Part shown: piece by piece, positions 10,307 to 22,332 of the stretch
Numbering within the stretch: position 1 is the first letter of the stretch
Layout of the letters: every line of letters begins with the position of its first letter
Source: Flectonema sp. DT1601
Lineage: Eukaryota; Euglenozoa; Diplonemea; Diplonemida; Diplonemidae
Direction: 5' to 3'
Length of the DNA stretch: 64,000 bases
Assembly: GCA_964019425.1 (NCBI GenBank)
Contig: OZ025815.1
Span: forward strand, 744,001-808,000
Translations under genes and position numbers: made by a program
Notes under the pieces: generated by a model
Told to the model about the DNA's origin: nothing
The model's input: only the letters and a program-made list of their open reading frames with translations
Databases searched by the model: none

Positions 10307-11036
10307 TATATTCTTTTTTATTAATTTTGAGAAAAAAAAAACAATCAGTTTAGCGTCTTGACCAGGACGGAAAATAGAAAGTAATCGACGTAGTCGATCG
10401 ATAAAAAAACAATGATAACATTGTTTATTCTTTTTTTTTATTTTAAATTCTTTTTATTTATTTTTTAAAGAAAAAAAACGGAAAGTAGAAATTAGTCGAC
10501 AAAGTCGAACGATAAAAAAAAACAATGATAACATTGGTTATTCTTTTTTATTATTTTTTTTTTTATATTCTTTTTTATTAATTTTGAAAAAAAAAAAACA
10601 ATCAGTTTAGCGTCTTGACCAGGACGGAAAATAGAAAGTAATCGACATAGTCGATCGATAAAAAAAACAATGATAACATTGTTTATTCTTTTTTTTATTT
10701 TAAATTCTTTTTATTTATTTTTTAAAGAAAAAAACGGAAAATAGAAATTAGTCGACAAAGTCGAACGATAAAAAAAAAAACAATGATAACATTGTTTATT
10801 CTTTTTTTATTTTATTTTTTTTAATATTCTTTTTTATTAATTTTGTTTTTTTTTTTTTTTTTTTTTTTTTTAATCCTTTTTATTATTTCAAAGAAAAAAT
10901 AATCACTTTAGCGTCTTGACCAGGACGGAAAATAGAAAGTGATCGACATAGTCGATCGATAAAAAAAACAATGATAACATTGTTTACTCTTTTAAAATTT
11001 TTTTTATTTTTTTATTTGTTTTTAAAAAAAAAAAAA
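10307..11036 (-). repeat. Satellite array (SAT, - orientation), 3' edge
   Basis: Satellite resumes after MITE copy 2 and ends at 11037 with a (TTTTTATTTG)-A-run edge leading into CAAGCGGAATTG. The same edge is seen at 19804, so satellite arrays have fixed boundaries with repeat G. Confidence 0.9.
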
Positions 11037-11350
11037 CAAGCGGAATTGATCATAATGGGTGGTAGGGGTTGTTATAACTTCATTTGAAAATTCTTCTTTT
11101 TTAATTTCTTTTTTTTTTTTTTTCTTTTTATAGGAGTTAAGATCACTTTCAGGAGACAACACATAAACGAGAGCAGCAAGCAGAGTTGACACTATCAATT
11201 CAAATTTGAAATACCGGGAATTTATTTACAAGGAGGTATCTCAAGTGACTTGGTATCTCTAGCGTGTCGGTATCTCTGGAGTGCTGGTATCTCGTATGTG
11301 CGTTGGTATCTCATGAGTGATGGTATCTCTTGTGCATTGGAGAAACGAAA
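11037..11350 (+). repeat. Repeat G copy 1 with GGTATCTC short repeats
   Basis: Starts CAAGCGGAATTGATCATAA, has a T tract ending ATAG, then GAGTTAAGATCACTTTCAGG, and ends in six to seven near-tandem copies of GGTATCTC spaced about 17-20 bp with intervening GTGT/GTGC. Found again at 19804-20120 and 35901-36092. Confidence 0.85.
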
Positions 11351-12622
11351 AACTACAAATGACTTAGCCTGTTATTATAATGCCACAGGCAGGCCCTGCA
11401 TTCAGCAACTATCCAGCAGTGCTTGGATGTCCTGATCTTCTTCTAAAAAAAAGAAAGAAAAACAAAACTGTAGCTGGGATCACTCAGGATCAACAGACTA
11501 CCAATGCTACCTGTTGTACTTGCTCACTATGGGGGGTGATGCCAAACACCCAGAAGTACTTAACTACTTTCCTTCTTGCTGCCCAGGAGTTACTGACCAG
11601 AACTAATAGAAAATAAAAAGTAGATGGGAAACAATAAAAAGTAAAATGCATATAACTGAAGTTAAACAAGACAAATGAAGTAACAGATCAGAACAGATAG
11701 GGAATAAAAAGAAAAGATAAGCAAGCGTTATTGTAGTAAAAGATAACAAATAAACAAATGCAAGTATCAACACATGATTTAATTACACCAGCAGCTAACA
11801 AACAACATAAAATTGAAGATCAGTTGCCAGAGTATTTCAACCATGGTAGAATACTCGCCCCTCTGGCAGGGATTATCCCAGACTTGTCCTTTAATCTAGT
11901 TGGACACCATGGCTTACAACCCTTCCAGAGGGAAGCACCAGTATGACTTCTATTTTTTTTCTTCAAGAAAATCATAAGGTGGGAACAAAGAAAAATGCTA
12001 AGAGGAACCCCCTATTAACACCTAAGACATCTAAACTGCAGCCCAGCCTATGCCCAATGCACTAACAGGTCATTCCCTCACACTCAGATCAAAAAATCAA
12101 AGTTCAGAGTGCATCTTAGCGTGAATGAGAGAATTTCCTCCCGCTTATTTTGAACAAAAGGGATAGGAGAAGGGATAGAAAACGAACATAACAATAAAAT
12201 TCTAAGTGAGAAACACTTAGCAGAAACACTTAGCAGCTTTTAAGGAGCTGAAAAGCAAAAAAAAAATCTAAGTGAGAAACACTTAGTAGAAACAATTTGT
12301 AGCTAATTAAGCTGAAAATAAAAAAATAAAAAATTTCTAAGTGAGAAATACTTAGCAACTTTTAGAACAAATATTTCAGTAAATAACCTGTAATGATTAA
12401 ACCATTACAGGTTTGATGCCAAAACTGACAAGGACTGAGTTGAATTTACCAGGTGAGATTTGGACTGTTAGCTTTTGGCTAAGGCCCTTCCTGAAGAGCA
12501 AGAACAAAAAAACTACTCACACCTGAAGAAAACATACACAAAGAACACACTGTAAGCTGTGTGTGTATTTTGTGTTTGTCACAACAGGAGAGAAAAGAAA
12601 GAATGTCAAGGTTGGTCACCTA
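11351..12622 (+). repeat. Repeat F copy 1 (begins internally, carries second terminal repeat)
   Basis: Shares over 1 kb of near-identical sequence with 14040-15619, 34059-35632 and (inverted) 25664-26490. It starts at AACTACAAATGACTTAGCC and ends with the ~185-bp segment starting GAGTTGAATTTACCAGG (12437-12622) that is also the start of copies 2-4. The site CCTGTTATTATAATGCC at 11373-11389 is the empty form of the MITE target filled in copy 2. Contains small frames with no recognised family. Confidence 0.8.
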
Positions 12623-13734
12623 CACTACGGTCACGGCCTTGTGTAACTTTTTTGACCCCTGGATATGTGTTTAAATCCGCAAAATCGAAGACGACGCAAA
12701 TTGTCGAGTGGTATGATTGCAGACTTGCATTCGCTAGGCTGCGGTTCGAACCCCTGTCGGGTCTTTTTTTTTTTTTTTTTTTTTTTTTTCCCAGTGTCTG
12801 CACTGTCTGCAGTGGCCGTTCGGTCGGGAACGCCGCCGCTGACGTCGTGCGTGACGTATCCGTACTGCTAATTCGTTCTATCACGTTCGGACACTCGTCG
12901 TACTCTGAGACATTGCTTAGTGCAGGTTGCTGACTCATAACCTGGCAACATCGTTTGAAAGTCTGCACAGAGTCAGTCTCACACCAGAACCTTACAAAGA
13001 CCCTGCATCAAATTCACATGCGGGTCGTTCTTCAAGGTCAATAGTGTAAACTTCCACTCGACTTAGGACCTCTCTTGGAAGCCTTCTGTCATCGCGCAAT
13101 TCTTCCTTAAGTTAAGTTAAACTTTAACATAAGAGAGTAATCCATCGTTTTGGACGCAACCCTAACACGATCAAAAAGTAACCACCACTGGTGACTAAGT
13201 GATCCAGTCTCCATAATTGACTGACTTACTTCAAAGGCTAACATAGTCAAGCACAGTCACTGCAGATGTGTTGCGTAGCATCACGGCTCCGATCGGAGAA
13301 CCGTAGATACCAGGGACTAGAAACGGGACTACCCCGTATTGCTGTCGACTTAAGGGGTTACCTGTTCAAGTTTGTACGTAAAATACAAATGTTTTGTATC
13401 ATAAATAACATAACGATAATTTAACATTAGTTCTGAGATACAGTGACTAAAGGTAATGTTAGTGTAGGTATACTCTGCGATTGACGTAAATATTTTATAA
13501 GAAAAAAATTGACTTACCATCAGTAAGGGTAAAACCTGTCTCACGACGGTCCTGTTAGTGGGTGACAATTCTGCTTGTCTAGGTTAGGAAGAGCCGACAT
13601 TGAAGGATCAAAAGCAACGTCGCTATGAACGCTTGGCTGGGTTTGCAGGCCCCAAAAGCTGAACGAAAAAATTGGATCACTGACTTGCATGTTGTCGGTT
13701 GCAGTCATCACTCACCTGTCCCCAGCATACTCTT
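12623..13734. other. Single-copy spacer with tRNA-like sequence
   Basis: About 1.1 kb of less biased composition, including a GC-rich stretch at 12800-12900. Frames open on both strands (for example 12559-12933 + and 12606-12968 -), but neither shows a recognised domain and both run through the poly-T tract. Holds a tRNA-like sequence and a diverged GTAAAATACAA motif near 13379. Confidence 0.5.
12689..12763 (+). other. tRNA-like sequence, family 2 copy 2
   Basis: TTGTCGAGTGGTATGATTG followed by TTGCATTCGCTAGGCTGC and box B GGTTCGAACCCC, then CTGTCGGGTC and a run of more than 20 T. It shares the central block with 8950-9021. The T-stem and anticodon stem pair poorly, so it is a degenerate tRNA-derived element; the long T run would be a strong Pol III terminator. 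Confidence 0.5.
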
Positions 13735-14039
13735 GAATTTCGATAAAGTGGGAAGTAACGGACTGGGAGCTTTTGGCTCCTGCCCTATTCCCGATGTAAA
13801 CTTTCTTTTTTATTTTTTATTTTTTTTAACAGGCCCAAAGGGCGACAATGATGGTTGCTGACCAAGGAATAATATTCAAATGAATTTTCGTTTCAAAGAA
13901 ACGAACAGAATTAAGAGAGAGGCAGAGAAAAAAAAGAAAAAAAAGAAAGAAAAGAAAAAAGAAAAAAAATATGAAGAGGAAATAATCAAACATGAAAAAA
14001 AAAAAAAAAAAATATATATAAATAAAAAAACGTTGTAGA
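13735..14039 (+). repeat. Repeat B copy 3 (uninterrupted TA microsatellite)
   Basis: Runs from GAATTTCGATAAAGTGGG to AACGTTGTA and then joins the start of repeat F directly. Its short ATATATATA tract at about 14010 is intact, so it serves as the empty-site reference for the insertions at 6570, 22333 and 27482. Confidence 0.85.
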
Positions 14040-15619
14040 GAGTTGAATTTCCAGGTGAGATTTGGACTGTTAGCTTTTGGCTAAGGCCCTCCCTGAAGAG
14101 CAAGAACAAAAAAACTACTCACACCTGAAGAAAACATACACAAAGAACACACTGTAAGCTGTGTGTGTATTTTGTGTTTGTCACAACAGGAGAGAAAAGA
14201 AAGAATGTCAAGGTTGGTCACCTTGCCTATCAACGCACAACATTGGTGGTCTCTACTAGACCCTGAGTGATCCCACTGGATCTCTCATCGTTCATAGTAC
14301 CCTATGTGAAGTTATAAAATCAAAGGTAAACTATGAACTACAAATGACTTAGCCTGTTACTGCAACTGGAAATATTACTGCGCTGAATAATTACTGCGGG
14401 GATATATTACTGCGCGGAAAAATTAGTGCGGTTTTTTTGAGAAAAGATTAGTGCGGTTTTTTCCACTTGGTAGTAGAAAAAAATTTGGTTGCTTTTTTGC
14501 TGTGTAAGGCACCAGCAGAAAAATGCATCTGGAGAAAAAATCACTTCTGAGCAGAAATATTAGTGCGGTGGAAATATTACTGCGTGGAAAAATTAGTGCG
14601 GTTTTTTGCAGATTTGGAAATTAGTGCGGTTTTTTCCGCGCAGTAATATTTCCAGTTGCAGTATTATAATGCCACAGGCAGGCCCTGCATTCAGCAACTA
14701 TCCAGCAGTGCTTGAATGTCCTGATCTTCTTCTAAAAAAAAGAAAGAAAAACAAAACTGTAGCTGGGATCACTCAGGATCAACAGACTACCAATGCTACC
14801 TGTTGTACTTGCTCACTATGGGGGGTGATGCCAAACACCCAGAAGTACTAAACTGCTTTCCTTCTTGCTGCCCAGGGGTTTCTGACCAGAACTAATAGAA
14901 AATAAAAACAGATGGGAAACAATAAAAAGTAAAATGAATATAACTGAAGTTAAACAAGAATGTTGGTCCTAGACAAGACCTTAAACTGACTAACCGGTCT
15001 TAATTTTAACTAAGTGTTAACCTAGTTTCCTAGTTTCTAATATGAAATCTTTTTCTTTTTTTTTCTTTTTGAACAAAATGTAATTATTAATGTAAAAAAA
15101 TGAAGAAACAGACCAGAACAGATAGAGAATAAAAAAGAAAAGATAATTGCAAGAGTTATTGTAGTAAAAGATTACAAATAAAAAAAAATGCAAGTATCAA
15201 CACATGATCGAGATACACCAGCAGCTAACAAACAACATAAAATTGAAGATCAGTTGCCAGAGTATTTCAACCATGGTAGAATACTCGCCCCTCTGGCAGG
15301 GATTATCCCAGACTTGTCCTTTAATTTAGTTGGACACCATGGCTTACAACCCTTCCAGAGGGAAGCACCAGTATGACTTCTATTTTTTTTCTTCAAGAAA
15401 ATCATAAGGTGGGAACAAAGAAAAATGCTAAGAGGAACCCCCTATTAACACCTAAGACATCTAAACTGCAGCCCAGCCTATGCCCAATGCACTAACAGGT
15501 CATTCCCTCACACTCAGATCAAAAAATCAAAGTTCAGAGTGCATCTTAGCGTGAATGAGAGAATTTCCTCCCGCTTATTTTGAACAAAAGGGATAGGAGA
15601 AGGGATAGAAAACGAACAT
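14040..15619 (+). repeat. Repeat F copy 2, with MITE insertion
   Basis: Starts GAGTTGAATTTCCAGG, the common boundary of the family, and runs to GAAAACGAACATAA, where the 3' part of repeat B follows. MITE copy 3 is inserted at 14360-14661. About 100 bp at 14961-15080, absent from copy 1, resembles the complement of repeat K near 20340-20400 (GACCTTAAACTGACTAACCGG). Confidence 0.82.
14360..14661. mobile_element. 302-bp MITE, copy 3, with proven empty site
   Basis: Flanks read CCTGTTA before the element and TATTATAATGCC after it. The other F copies have CCTGTTATTATAATGCC uninterrupted (11373-11389 and 34375-34391). The TA dinucleotide is therefore duplicated exactly and the element length is 302 bp. 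Confidence 0.96.
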
Positions 15620-15621
15620 AA

Positions 15622-15728
15622 ATGAAAAAGGAAAAAAAAAAATAAAGACCAGAAAAGGAAAGAGAAAATGAAAAGGTATAATATTATTGTGGGGATATGA
15701 GGGATAGCAGGGAGATGCTCTTTTTTTT
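15622..15728 (+). repeat. Repeat B 3' part (copy 7)
   Basis: ATGAAAAAGG through GGTATAATATTATTGTGGGG to GGGAGATGCTC, followed by the diverged satellite edge. Confidence 0.8.
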
Positions 15729-15871
15729 TTTTTTTTTTAATTTTTTTTTCTTTTTATTTATTATTTAAAAAAAAAGGAAACAATCAGTTTAGTGTCTCGA
15801 TCAGGACGGAAAATAGAAATTAATCGACATAGTCGATCGATAGAAAAAAAAACAATGATAACATTGTTTAT

Positions 15872-15907
<36 letters not shown>

Positions 15908-16736
15908 CTTTTAATTATTTTAAAGAAAAAACTTCCGTTTAGCGTCTTGACCAGGACAGAAAATAGAAAGTAATCGACATAGTCGATCGATAAAAAAAAA
16001 ACAATGATAACATTGTTTATTCCTTTTTTTTTTTTTTTTTTTTTTTAACTTTTTATTTATTTCTTAAAGAAAAAACAATCAGTTTAGCGTACTGACCAGG
16101 ACGGAAAATAGAAAGTAATCGACATAGTCGATCGATAAAAAAAACAATGATAACATTGTTTATTCCTTTTTTTTTTTTTTTTTTATTTATCTTTTTATTT
16201 ATTTTTTAAAGAAAAAACAATCAGTTTAGCGTCCTGACCAGGACGGAAAATAGAAATTAGTCGACAAAGTCGATCGATAAGAAACAATGATAACATTGTT
16301 TATTCATTTTTTTTTTTTTTTTTTTTTTATATTCTTTTTATTAATTTTTAAAAAAAAAAAAAAAAATCAGTTTAGCGTCTTGACCAGGACGGAAAGTAGA
16401 CAGTAATCGACAAAGTCGATCGATAAAAAAAAACAATGGTAACATTGTTTATTTCTTTTTTTTTTTTTTTTTTTTTTATATCTTTTATTTATTTTTTAAA
16501 AGAATAAACAATCAGTTTAGCGTCTTGACCAGGACGGAAAATAGAAATTAGTCGACAAAGTCGATCGATAAGAAACAATGATAACATTGTTTATTCATTT
16601 TTTTTTTTTTTTTTTATTCTTTTTATTTATTTTTTAAAGAAAAAAATAATCAGTTTAGCGTCTTGACCAGGACGGAAAATAGAAATTAGTCGACAAAGTC
16701 GATCGATAAAAAAAAACAATGATAACATTGTTTATT

Positions 16737-16769
<33 letters not shown>

Positions 16770-16917
16770 TCTTTTATTTATTTTTAAAGAAAAAACAATC
16801 AGTTTAGCGTCTTGACCAGGACGGAAAATAGAAAGTAATCGACATAGTTGATCGATAAAAAAAAAACAATGATAACATTGTTTATTCCTTTTTTTTTTTT
16901 TTTTTTTTTATTCTTTT
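15729..16917 (-). repeat. Satellite array (SAT, - orientation, subunit 1 dominated)
   Basis: Here and at 21049-22040 nearly every unit is of the type carrying the GTCTTGACCAGGAC block, with a ~120-bp period, rather than the alternating dimers seen elsewhere. Hairpin arms are kept although loops and T runs vary. Confidence 0.92.
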
Positions 16918-17112
16918 CATTTTCGATAGAGTGGGAAGTAACGGACTGGGAGCTTTTGGCTCCTGCCCTATTCCCGATGTAAACTTTCTTTTTATTTTTT
17001 TTTTTTTTTTTTAACAGGCCCAGAGGGCGACAATGACTGTTGCTGACCAAGGAATAATATTCAAATGAATTTTCGTTTCAAAGAAACGAACAGAATTAAG
17101 AGAGAGGCAGAG

Positions 17113-17143
<31 letters not shown>

Positions 17144-17324
17144 AAAAAATATGAAGAGGAAATAATCAAACATGAAAAAAATAAAAAAAAAAAAAAAAAT
17201 ATAAATAAAAAACGTTGTATGAAAAAGGAAAAAAAAGAAAAAAAAAAAAAAAAAAGACCAGAAAAGGAAAGAGAAAATGAAAAGGTATAATATTATTGTG
17301 GGGATATGAGGATAGCAGGGAGAT

Positions 17325-17332
<8 letters not shown>
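16918..17332 (+). repeat. Repeat B copy 4, complete and uninterrupted
   Basis: Runs from TTTTCGATAGAGTGGG through the AT tract (about 17196-17212, intact) to GGGAGATGCTC, with satellite on both sides in the same orientation. It is the only full-length uninterrupted copy here, about 415 bp. Confidence 0.87.
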
Positions 17333-17359
<27 letters not shown>

Positions 17360-18018
17360 TTATTATTTAAAAAAAAGGAAACAATCAGTTTAGCGTCTCG
17401 ATCGGGACGGAAAATAGAAATTAATCGACATAGTCGATCGATAGAAAAAAAAACAATGATAACATTGTTTATTCTTTTTTTTTTTTTTTTTTTTTTTTAA
17501 ATCCTTTTAATTATTTTAAAGAAAAAACAACAATCAGTTTAGCGTCCTGACCAGGACGGAAAATTGAAAGTGATCGACATAGTCGATCGATAAAAAAACA
17601 ATGATAACATTGATTAATCATTTTTTTTTTTTTTTTTTTTTTTTTAACCTTTTAATTATTTTTTAAAGAAAAAACAATCAGTTTAGCGTCTTGACCAGGA
17701 CGGAAAATAGAAATTAGTCGACATAGTCGATCGATAAGAAACAATGATAACATTGTTTATTCTTTTTTTTTTATTTTTTTTTTTTTAAATTCTTTTTATT
17801 TATTTTTTAAAGAAAAGAAAACGGAAAATAGAAATTAGTCGACAGAGTCGATCGATAAAAAAACAATGATAACATTGTTTATTCTTTTTTTTTTTTTTTT
17901 TTTTTTATTCTTTTTATTTATTTTTAGAAAAACAATCAGTTTAGCGTCTTGACCAGGACGGAAAATAGAAATTAGTCGACAAAGCCGAACGATAAAAACA
18001 ATGATAACATTGTTTATT

Positions 18019-18051
<33 letters not shown>

Positions 18052-19803
18052 TTTTTTTTTAATTTATTTTTAAAGAAGAAACAATCAATTTAGCGTCTTG
18101 ACCAGGACGGAAAATAGAAAGTAATCGACATAGTCGATCGATAAAAAAACAATGATAACATTGTTTATTCTTTTTTTTTTTTTTTTTTATTCTTTTTTAT
18201 TTATTTTTAAAGAAAAAAAAAATAGAAATTAGTCGACAAGGTCGAACGATAAAAAAAAACAATGATAACATTGTTTAATCTTTTTTTTTTTATTTTTTTT
18301 TTATTTTTTTTTTTATTTTTTTTTTTTATATTCTTTTTTATTAATTTTGAAAAAAACAATCAGTTTAGCGTCTTGACCAGGACGGAAAATAGAAAGTAAT
18401 CGACATAGTCGATCGATAAAAAAAACAATGATAACATTGTTTATTCTTTTTTTTTTTTTTTTTTTTAAATTCTTTTTCTTTATTTTTTAAAGAAAAAAAA
18501 AGAAAATAGAAATTAGTCGACAGAGTCGATCGATAAAAAAAACAATGATAACATTGTTTATTCTTTTTTTTTTTTTTTTTTTAAATTCTTTTTTATTTAT
18601 TTTTAAAGAAAAAAAAAAATAGAAATTAGTCGACAAGGTCGAACGATAAAAAAAAACAATGATAACATTGTTTAATCTTTTTTTTTTTATTTCTTTTTTA
18701 TTTTTTTTTTATTTTTTTTTTTATTTTTTTTTATTTTTTTTATTATATTCTTTTTTATTAATTTTGAAAAAAACAATCAGTTTAGCGTCTTGACCAGGAC
18801 GGAAAATAGAAAGTAATCGACATAGTCGATCGATAAAAAAACAATGATAACATTGTTTATTCTTTTTTTTTTTTTTTTTTAAATTCTTTTTTATTTATTT
18901 TTAAAGAAAAAAACGGAAAATAGAAATTAGTCGACAAGGTCGAACGATAAAAAAAACAATGATAACATTGTTTAATCTTTTTTTTTTATTTTTTTTTATA
19001 TTCTTTTTTATTAATTTTGAAAAAAACAATCAGTTTAGCGTCTTGACCAGGACGGAAAATAGAAAGTAATCGACATAGTCGATCGATAAAAAAACAATGA
19101 TAACATTGTTTATTCTTTTTTTTTTTTTTTTTTAAATTCTTTTTATTTATTTTTTAAAGAAAAAAAAGAAAATAGAAATTAGTCGACAGAGTCGATCGAT
19201 AAAAAAAACAATGATAACATTGTTTATTCTTTTTTTTTTTTTAATTTTTTTTTTTTTATATTCTTTTTTAATTTTGAAAAAAAAAACAATCAGTTTAGCG
19301 TCTTGACCAGGACGGAAAATAGAAAGTGATCGACATAGTCGGTCGATAAAAAAACAATGATAACATTGTTTATTCTTTTTTTGTTTTTTAAATTCTTTTT
19401 ATTTATTTTTAAAGAAAAAAAACGGAAAATAGAAATTAGTCGACAAAGTCGAACGATAGAAAAAATAATGATAACATTGTTTATTCTTTTTTTTTTTTTA
19501 TTTTTTTTTTTATATTCTTTTTTATTAATTTTGAAAAAAACAATCAGTTTAGCGTCTTGACCAGGACGGAAAATAGAAAGTAATCGACATAGTCGATCGA
19601 TAAAAAAACAATGATAACATTGTTTAATCTTTTTTTTTTTTTTTTTTTAAATTCTTTTTATTTATTTTTAAAGAAAAAAAAACGGAAAATAGAAATTAGT
19701 CGACAGAGTCGATCGATAAAAAAAAAACAATGATAACATTGTTTGATCTTTTATAATTTTTTTTTTTTTTATTTGTTTTATTTGTTTTTAAAAAAAAAAA
19801 AAA
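17333..19803 (-). repeat. Satellite array (SAT, - orientation), bounded by B and G
   Basis: About 2.5 kb, going from the diverged edge next to B (GTCTCGATCGGGACGG) through monomer and dimer types to the same TTTGATCTTTT edge that precedes repeat G. It gives a complete B-satellite-G module. Confidence 0.92.
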
Positions 19804-20120
19804 ACAAGCGGAATTGATCATAATGGGTGGTAGGGGTTGTTATAACTTCGTTTGAAAATTCTTCTTTTTTGATTTCTTTTTTTTTTTTTTCTTTTTATAG
19901 GAGTTAAGATCACTTTCAGGAGACAACACATGAACAAGAGCAGCAAGCAGAGTTGACACTATCAATTCAAATTTGAAATACCGGGAATTAATTTACAAGG
20001 AGGTATCTCAAGTGACTTGGTATCTCTAGCGTGTCGGTATCTCTGGAGTGCTGGTATCTCGTATGTGCGTTGGTATCTCATGAGTGATGGTATCTCTTGT
20101 GCATTAGAAAAACGAAAAAG
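19804..20120 (+). repeat. Repeat G copy 2 with GGTATCTC short repeats
   Basis: Near-identical to 11037-11350, including the T tract ending ATAG and the GGTATCTC series. Confidence 0.85.
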
Positions 20121-21048
20121 AATGTCATGACCATGACGGAAGAATTGAGGAATTGAGTTAACATGTTCAATTTAACTTATTTAAACTTTTTTTTTTTTTT
20201 AACAGACCGTAACTATTTGAAAATAAAATGTAGATGGGAAACAGTGAAAAGTAAAATGGATGATAAAATTAATTGAGAAATATGACATAACAGACCAGAT
20301 AGAGAGTATTAAAAGGAAAATGAAAAGGAAAAGAGAAACTAGGTTAACACTTATTTAAATTAAGACCGGTTAGTCAGTTTAAGGTCCTGACTAGGACCAA
20401 CAAAAAAGAAAGAAAAAAAAATTAACGATCAAGCTGAGCTGATCTTGTTTTTATTACAAATAGGGGAGCGGGAGGGATGGAAGGAATAGAGGAAAAAAAA
20501 AGAAAAGGTTGATCAATTGGATCTGATCGTCGAGAAGAAGAAATTATTTTAAAGGTTGATCGGTATAGCCGATCGTTGAGAAAAATAAACAGATATAAAT
20601 ACAATCAGTTTAAATTAAAAAAGAAAAAAAGATTAACGATCAAGCTGAGCTGATCTTGTTTTTATTTAAAATTAGGGGAGCGGGAGGGATGGAAGGAATA
20701 AAGGAAAAAAAAAAAAAAAAAAGGTCGATCAATTTGATCTGATCGTCGAGAAGAAGAAAACAATTATTTTAAAAAAATGATCGGTATAGCCGATCGTTGA
20801 GAAAAGAACAGATATAAATACAATCGGTTTTGGTGATCGACGAGTGGAGCGATCACTTGACAAGAACGAAAAAGAAAGGACCGATTAATTGGGGCTTTGG
20901 TTGTATTCCCAAGGCATATTTTTTTTTTTTTTTTTTTTTATTATTCATTTACATTATTTATTTTTTTTTTTTTTTTAAATTATTTCTTGTTACTCTAACC
21001 AACAGGGAGTACCCGAAAGTACGCACCCGAGAGTTGAAAGCATCAAGA
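20121..21048 (+). repeat. Repeat K copy 1: GATC-hairpin tandem units
   Basis: After an AACAG-ended T tract (about 20190-20208), two ~200-bp tandem units start at about 20413 and 20622. Each carries stems with GATC arms: GATCAAGCTGAGCTGATC, a GATCAATT/GATCTGATC pair, and GATCGGTATAGCCGATC. A further stem, GATCGACGAGTGGAGCGATC, follows. The architecture of short stems separated by purine runs parallels the main satellite, but the sequence is different. Confidence 0.8.
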
Positions 21049-21542
21049 CCAGGACGGAAAATAGAAATTAGTCGACAAAGTCGATCGATAAGAAACAATG
21101 ATAACATTGTTTATTCTTTTTTTTTTTTTTTTTTTTTTAAATCCTTTTAATTATTTTAAAGAAAAAACAATCAGTTTAGCGTCCTGACCAGGACGGAAAA
21201 TAGAAAGTAATCGACATAGTCGATCGATAAAAAAAACAATGATAACATTGTTTATTCCTTTTTTTTTTTTTTTTTTTTATCTTTTTATTTATTTTTTAAA
21301 GAAAAAACAATCAGTTTAGCGTCCTGACCAGGACGGAAAATAGAAATTAGTCGACAAAGTCGATCGATAAGAAACAATGATAACATTGTTTATTCCTTTT
21401 TATTTTTTTTTTTTTTTTTTATATTCTTTTTATTAATTTTTAAAAAAAAAAAACAATCAGTTTAGCGTCTTGACCAGGACGGAAAATAGAAATTAGTCGA
21501 CAAAGTCGATCGATAAAAAAAACAATGATAACATTGTTTATT

Positions 21543-21581
<39 letters not shown>

Positions 21582-22040
21582 TCTTTTATTTATTTTTTAA
21601 AAGAAAAAACAATCAGTTTAGCGTCTTGACCAGGACGGAAAATAGAAATTAGTCGACAAAGTCGATCGATAAGAAACAATGATAACATTGTTTATTCATT
21701 TTTCTTTTTTTTTTTTTATTCTTTTTATTTATTTTTTAAAGAAAAAAATAATCAGTTTAGCGTCTTGACCAGGACGGAAAATAGAAATTAGTCGACAAAG
21801 TCGATCGATAAAAAAAAAACAATGATAACATTGTTTATTCTTTTTTTTTTATTTTTTTTTTTTATATTCTTTTTATTTATTTTTAAAAAAATAAAACAAT
21901 CAGTTTAGCATCTTGACCAGGACGGAAAATAGAAAGTAATCGACATAGTCGATCGATAAAAAAAAACAATGATAACATTGTTTATTCCTTTTTTTTTTTT
22001 TTTTTTTTTTAACTTTTTATTTATTTTTTAAAGAAAAAAC
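21049..22040 (-). repeat. Satellite array (SAT, - orientation)
   Basis: Eight to nine subunit-1 type units inserted within repeat K, which resumes at 22041. Confidence 0.9.
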
Positions 22041-22264
22041 TAGGAATACTAAGAATAAAGAAAAAAAAAAAAAAAAAAGTCGATCAATTAGATCTGATCG
22101 TCGAGAAGAAGAAAACAATTATTTAAAAAAAAGATCGGTATAGCCGATCGTTGAGAAAAGAACAGATATAAATACAATCGGTTTTGGTGATCGACGAGTG
22201 GAGCGATCACTTGACAAGAAGGAAAAAAAAGAAAGGACCGATTAATTGGGGCTTTGGTTGTATT
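22041..22264 (+). repeat. Repeat K copy 2 (partial)
   Basis: Repeats the last K unit (GATCTGATCGTCGAG, GATCGGTATAGCCGATC, GATCGACGAGTGGAGCGATC) and stops at GGTTGTATTCC, where repeat B in minus orientation begins. Confidence 0.8.
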
Positions 22265-22332
22265 CCTTTTCTGGTCTTTTTTTTTCTTTTTTTTCCTTTT
22301 TCATACAACGTTTTTTATTTATATATATATAT

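Noticed and set aside
11380-11946. Conserved small proteins of 78 and 62 residues in repeat F
   Set aside because: They recur only because the DNA is near-identical. Differences between copies change amino acids freely (DLITP, DRDTP, YQDTP), with no sign of protein constraint.
13741-13861. Collagen-like tail GPKGDNDGC in repeat B
   Set aside because: It occurs in every B copy after a translated poly-T tract and has no further Gly-X-Y repeats.
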